From Gordionus sp. m RMFG-2023 (Eukaryota > Nematomorpha > Gordioida > Chordodea > Parachordodidae), in assembly GCF_954871325.1 (NCBI RefSeq), contig NC_088776.1, forward strand, positions 20,212,052 to 20,276,051: a stretch of DNA of 64,000 bases. Reading direction: 5' to 3'. The notes under the pieces are model-generated. The model was not told where the DNA came from. It did not search any database and saw nothing but the letters and a program-made list of their open reading frames with translations. This document shows positions 61,391 to 64,000 of the stretch, piece by piece (position 1 is the stretch's first letter; each line of letters starts with the position of its first letter). Both the position numbers and the translations under genes were made by a program.

Positions 61391-61912
61391 ACGACCTTCT
61401 CTCTTTAAAAATTTCTACAATATATATTACCTTTTATTTTCATTTAAAAACTAGGACTTCACCGATCCACAATTATTTAACCAATCCGATATATATTTCA
61501 AATGGCACCTATACTAATTATTTAGAATTAGATTTTTTGTCATTATTTTACATAATATAAGATAATTGAATAACAAAAATCGGTGTATAAATATTTTTAA
61601 AGCGTTTTAATCAGAATATTTACTTATCCCGGTATATTTTGAATTGAATGTGTTCAATTTTGACTCCTGTCACCTTACCACGTGCCTTATAAGATGACTG
61701 CTATCATAAGTTCAAAAATATTCCATTTTTTATAAATATTTAGGGATTATTATTTTACTGTTAAAAATTAATTACTAGCTTCAAAAACATTGGTGACCAT
61801 TTTAAAACCATACTATAAATCTGATATCTAAACCAAAATATAATTGATGTTAGTTAGGTAGTTAACCTTACAAATTAATATATTAATCATAAATATCTAT
61901 ATTATAATTTTT

Positions 61913-61975
61913 GTCATCGTTACGTCATGTCATCGGTACGTCAGGTCATCGATACGTCATGTCATCGGTACGTAT
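61913..61975. repeat. 17-bp tandem repeat with ACGTCA motifs
   Basis: Four copies of a GTCATCGNTACGTCATG-type unit. Each contains ACGTCA, the half-site of a cyclic-AMP response element, and TACGT palindromes. It is much less AT-rich than its surroundings. Confidence 0.8.
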
Positions 61976-61984
61976 TTTTTTATA

Positions 61985-63200
61985 TTTTTTTTATTTGTTG
62001 ATTTTATTTTATTTTATTCATACAGATGAATGGAATTGATGGTGTTGAATTGATAAAAACTTCCTCAAATTTGTAAATATGAATAAAACTTTTTATTTCA
62101 CTTTATCCTTTCTTTTTTTTTTTAGATTACCTTATCAATTTTCATCTCATATTATCAATTACACATTAATGAAATCTTTTTATACTCATATTTTTCTTTC
62201 ATAACCAATAATAAGAAGATAACCAAGTATATTCAAATATTTAAATATTCTTATCCTAACCTATTTATACTTAATAACATTACATTCATCATATTATTTT
62301 TTAACTTTTAGAATATCATAATAGGCTTGATAAGTCCCCCAAAAAATTTTTTCTGATGATAGCCAAACCTTATCAATTCCTTTAATTTAATTTAATTTTA
62401 TTATTTTTATAATATAATAATTTATAGCTTCTTTTTCCCCCTCCTTTTTAATCTTATTTTTTAATTACCTTACAATTAATTAACCTTAACATTACATTCA
62501 TCATGTTATTTTTTAACTTTTAGAATATCATAATAGGCTTGATAAGTCCCCCAAAAATTTTTTTTGATGATAGCCCTCCAACTAATTTGTTGATTTTATT
62601 TTATTTTATTCATACAGATGAATGGAATAGATGGTGTACACGTACCTAACATACATGAATTGATAAAAACAATATTCCCTCAAATTTGTAAATATTAATG
62701 AAACTTTTTATTTCACTTAATCCTTTCTTTATTTTTTAGATTACCTTATCAATTTTCATCTCATATTATCAATTAAATATTAATGATCTTTTTATACTCA
62801 TATTTTTCTTTCATAACCAATAATTAAGAAGATAACCAAGTATATTAAAATATTTAAATATTCTTATCCTAACCTATTTATACTTAATAACATTACATTC
62901 ATCATATTATTTTTTAACTTTTAGAATATCATAATAGGCTTGATAAGTCCCCCAAAAATTTTTTTCTGATGATAGCCAAACCTTATCAATTCCTTTAATT
63001 TAATTTTTATTATTTTTATAATATAATAATTATACCTTCTTCCCCCCCCCCCCTTTTTAATCTTATTTTTTAATTACCTTACAATTAATTAACCTTTATC
63101 TTATTAACATTACATTCATCATGTTATTTTTTAACTTTTAGAATATCATAATAGGCTTGATTGATAAGTGCTCCAAAAATAATTTCTGATGATAGCCCTC
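61985..63200. repeat. Two tandem copies of a roughly 590-bp unit with internal subrepeats
   Basis: Copies begin at TTGTTGATTTTATTTTATTT (about 61997 and 62588). Each unit holds two subrepeats carrying TTTTAGAATATCATAATAGG and TGATGATAGCC (near 62310, 62520, 62920 and 63140). The second copy has small insertions and deletions. No coding sequence. Confidence 0.85.
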
Positions 63201-64000
63201 CAACTACTAGAAATATGCATCTAATATTGACCCATCTACCGGTTTTACATTATTTTAATGTTTGTTTAATTTCAACAATAGCTTATTTATATTTTTGCCT
63301 GATTTCTTTATTTGTCTAGGCTAACCCTAATCCCTCACATTGCTACAAAACATGATGAATATATTATTAAAGATAAGCAAAGAAAATAATGACGATTTAA
63401 CAAACGCCTTACCCGTTCTAGAGTTACTGGTAGACAAAATAATAAAGAACTACGCTTGAAATTAACTCCTCTGGAGGTTTATTTATTTATTTTATCTTAT
63501 ATTATATATATATAATTAGCATATAAGTTTCATTAGTGTTTAATGGCACTTTTATTTAAATAGATAGCATTTTTTTTATATTTAAAATAAAATATAGACA
63601 AATAATTTGAGAAATGCAAGACATACATTAAATTTATCCGAAAAGCTACAATAAACCTATATAATAAACAAAAATTTATTTTTTATATATAATTATAATT
63701 GATCATATTACCAAAAAGTATAAGAGTCGGTTATTTTTATTTTATTTGTCATGATTCTCTAATAAGTGGTTTGCCCAGGCCTTCCCAGTTTCCCTTCATA
63801 CCGAATTCACATGTTTTTTTTTACATCTTAAACTTATTGGTAAATCATATAATTCCCCTTCATGTGATGATAAACAATTAAAAATTTAACTATCTTCTAG
63901 GTAGGAAAAAATTTTCATAATTATATTGGATACGACTGGGCTTGGAACCTCAAAATTTATATTAGCTTGCACCTGACATGGGAATATCCTTAATTGAGCT
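63200..64000. other. Right-edge DNA, no gene recognised
   Basis: AT-rich. A pyrimidine tract ending in TAG at 63319 precedes an open stretch that could be an exon of a gene outside the window, but no family is recognisable. The frame at 63699-63881 looks like chance. Confidence 0.4.

Noticed and set aside
63352-63459. 36-codon open frame rich in Leu and Asn after a TAG-ending pyrimidine tract
   Set aside because: The reading frame does not join the apparent acceptor without a stop, and no family is recognisable.

Overview
This window is very AT-rich animal DNA. Two genes point to a metazoan. One is a nine-exon DAXX-like histone H3.3 chaperone gene on the minus strand (53641 down to 44279). 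The other is a URI1-like unconventional prefoldin gene on the plus strand, with seven exons found between 23696 and 32031. A third spliced gene at 36046-39089 codes for a small two-helix membrane protein, probably mitochondrial and of the TMEM223/TMEM186/TMEM70 type. I cannot name the species. Many introns are tiny (39-57 nt, GT...AG), both in these genes and in two hAT transposases. Other introns are several kb long and full of transposon debris.

Layout. Bases 1-17.6 kb are a stack of nested transposons. An old plus-strand Ty3/gypsy element (A) was hit by a 280-bp MITE (1804-2083), a 6.5-kb hAT element (3614-10129) and a second, foldback hAT element (10638-17254). The first hAT had itself received a younger gypsy element (B, 4177-8458). 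The second received a full-length RTE-like LINE (12333-15440). Target-site duplications, exact or nearly so, support most of these insertions. From 17.6 to 23.7 kb lie an unassigned ORF and two decayed hAT transposases. From 23.7 to 32.0 kb is the URI-like gene, with a LINE fragment, a palindromic repeat and a gypsy fragment in its introns. Next come an intact-ended hAT (33302-35548), the membrane-protein gene, and another hAT (39958-41153). That last hAT carries a 402-bp inverted-repeat element with a tRNA-like core.

From 44.3 to 53.6 kb is the DAXX-like gene. Its 5.9-kb third intron holds LTR-element relics and three diverged copies of the same tRNA-like repeat. Directly upstream of its start codon are 117-bp tandem repeats. 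From 54583 to 61175 lies the most striking mobile element: a 6.6-kb foldback hAT with an exact 8-bp target duplication. Each arm is an array of about 115-bp units centred on the palindrome TGACAATTGTCA, and a spliced hAT transposase C-terminal half sits in the middle. The window ends in tandem repeats (61.9-63.2 kb).

The three host genes share no obvious pathway. The common theme is hAT dominance: at least five elements have CAGGG/CAGTG ends with 8-bp duplications. Two of these show foldback architecture. All splice models here were read by eye from motifs and reading-frame phase and have no transcript support.
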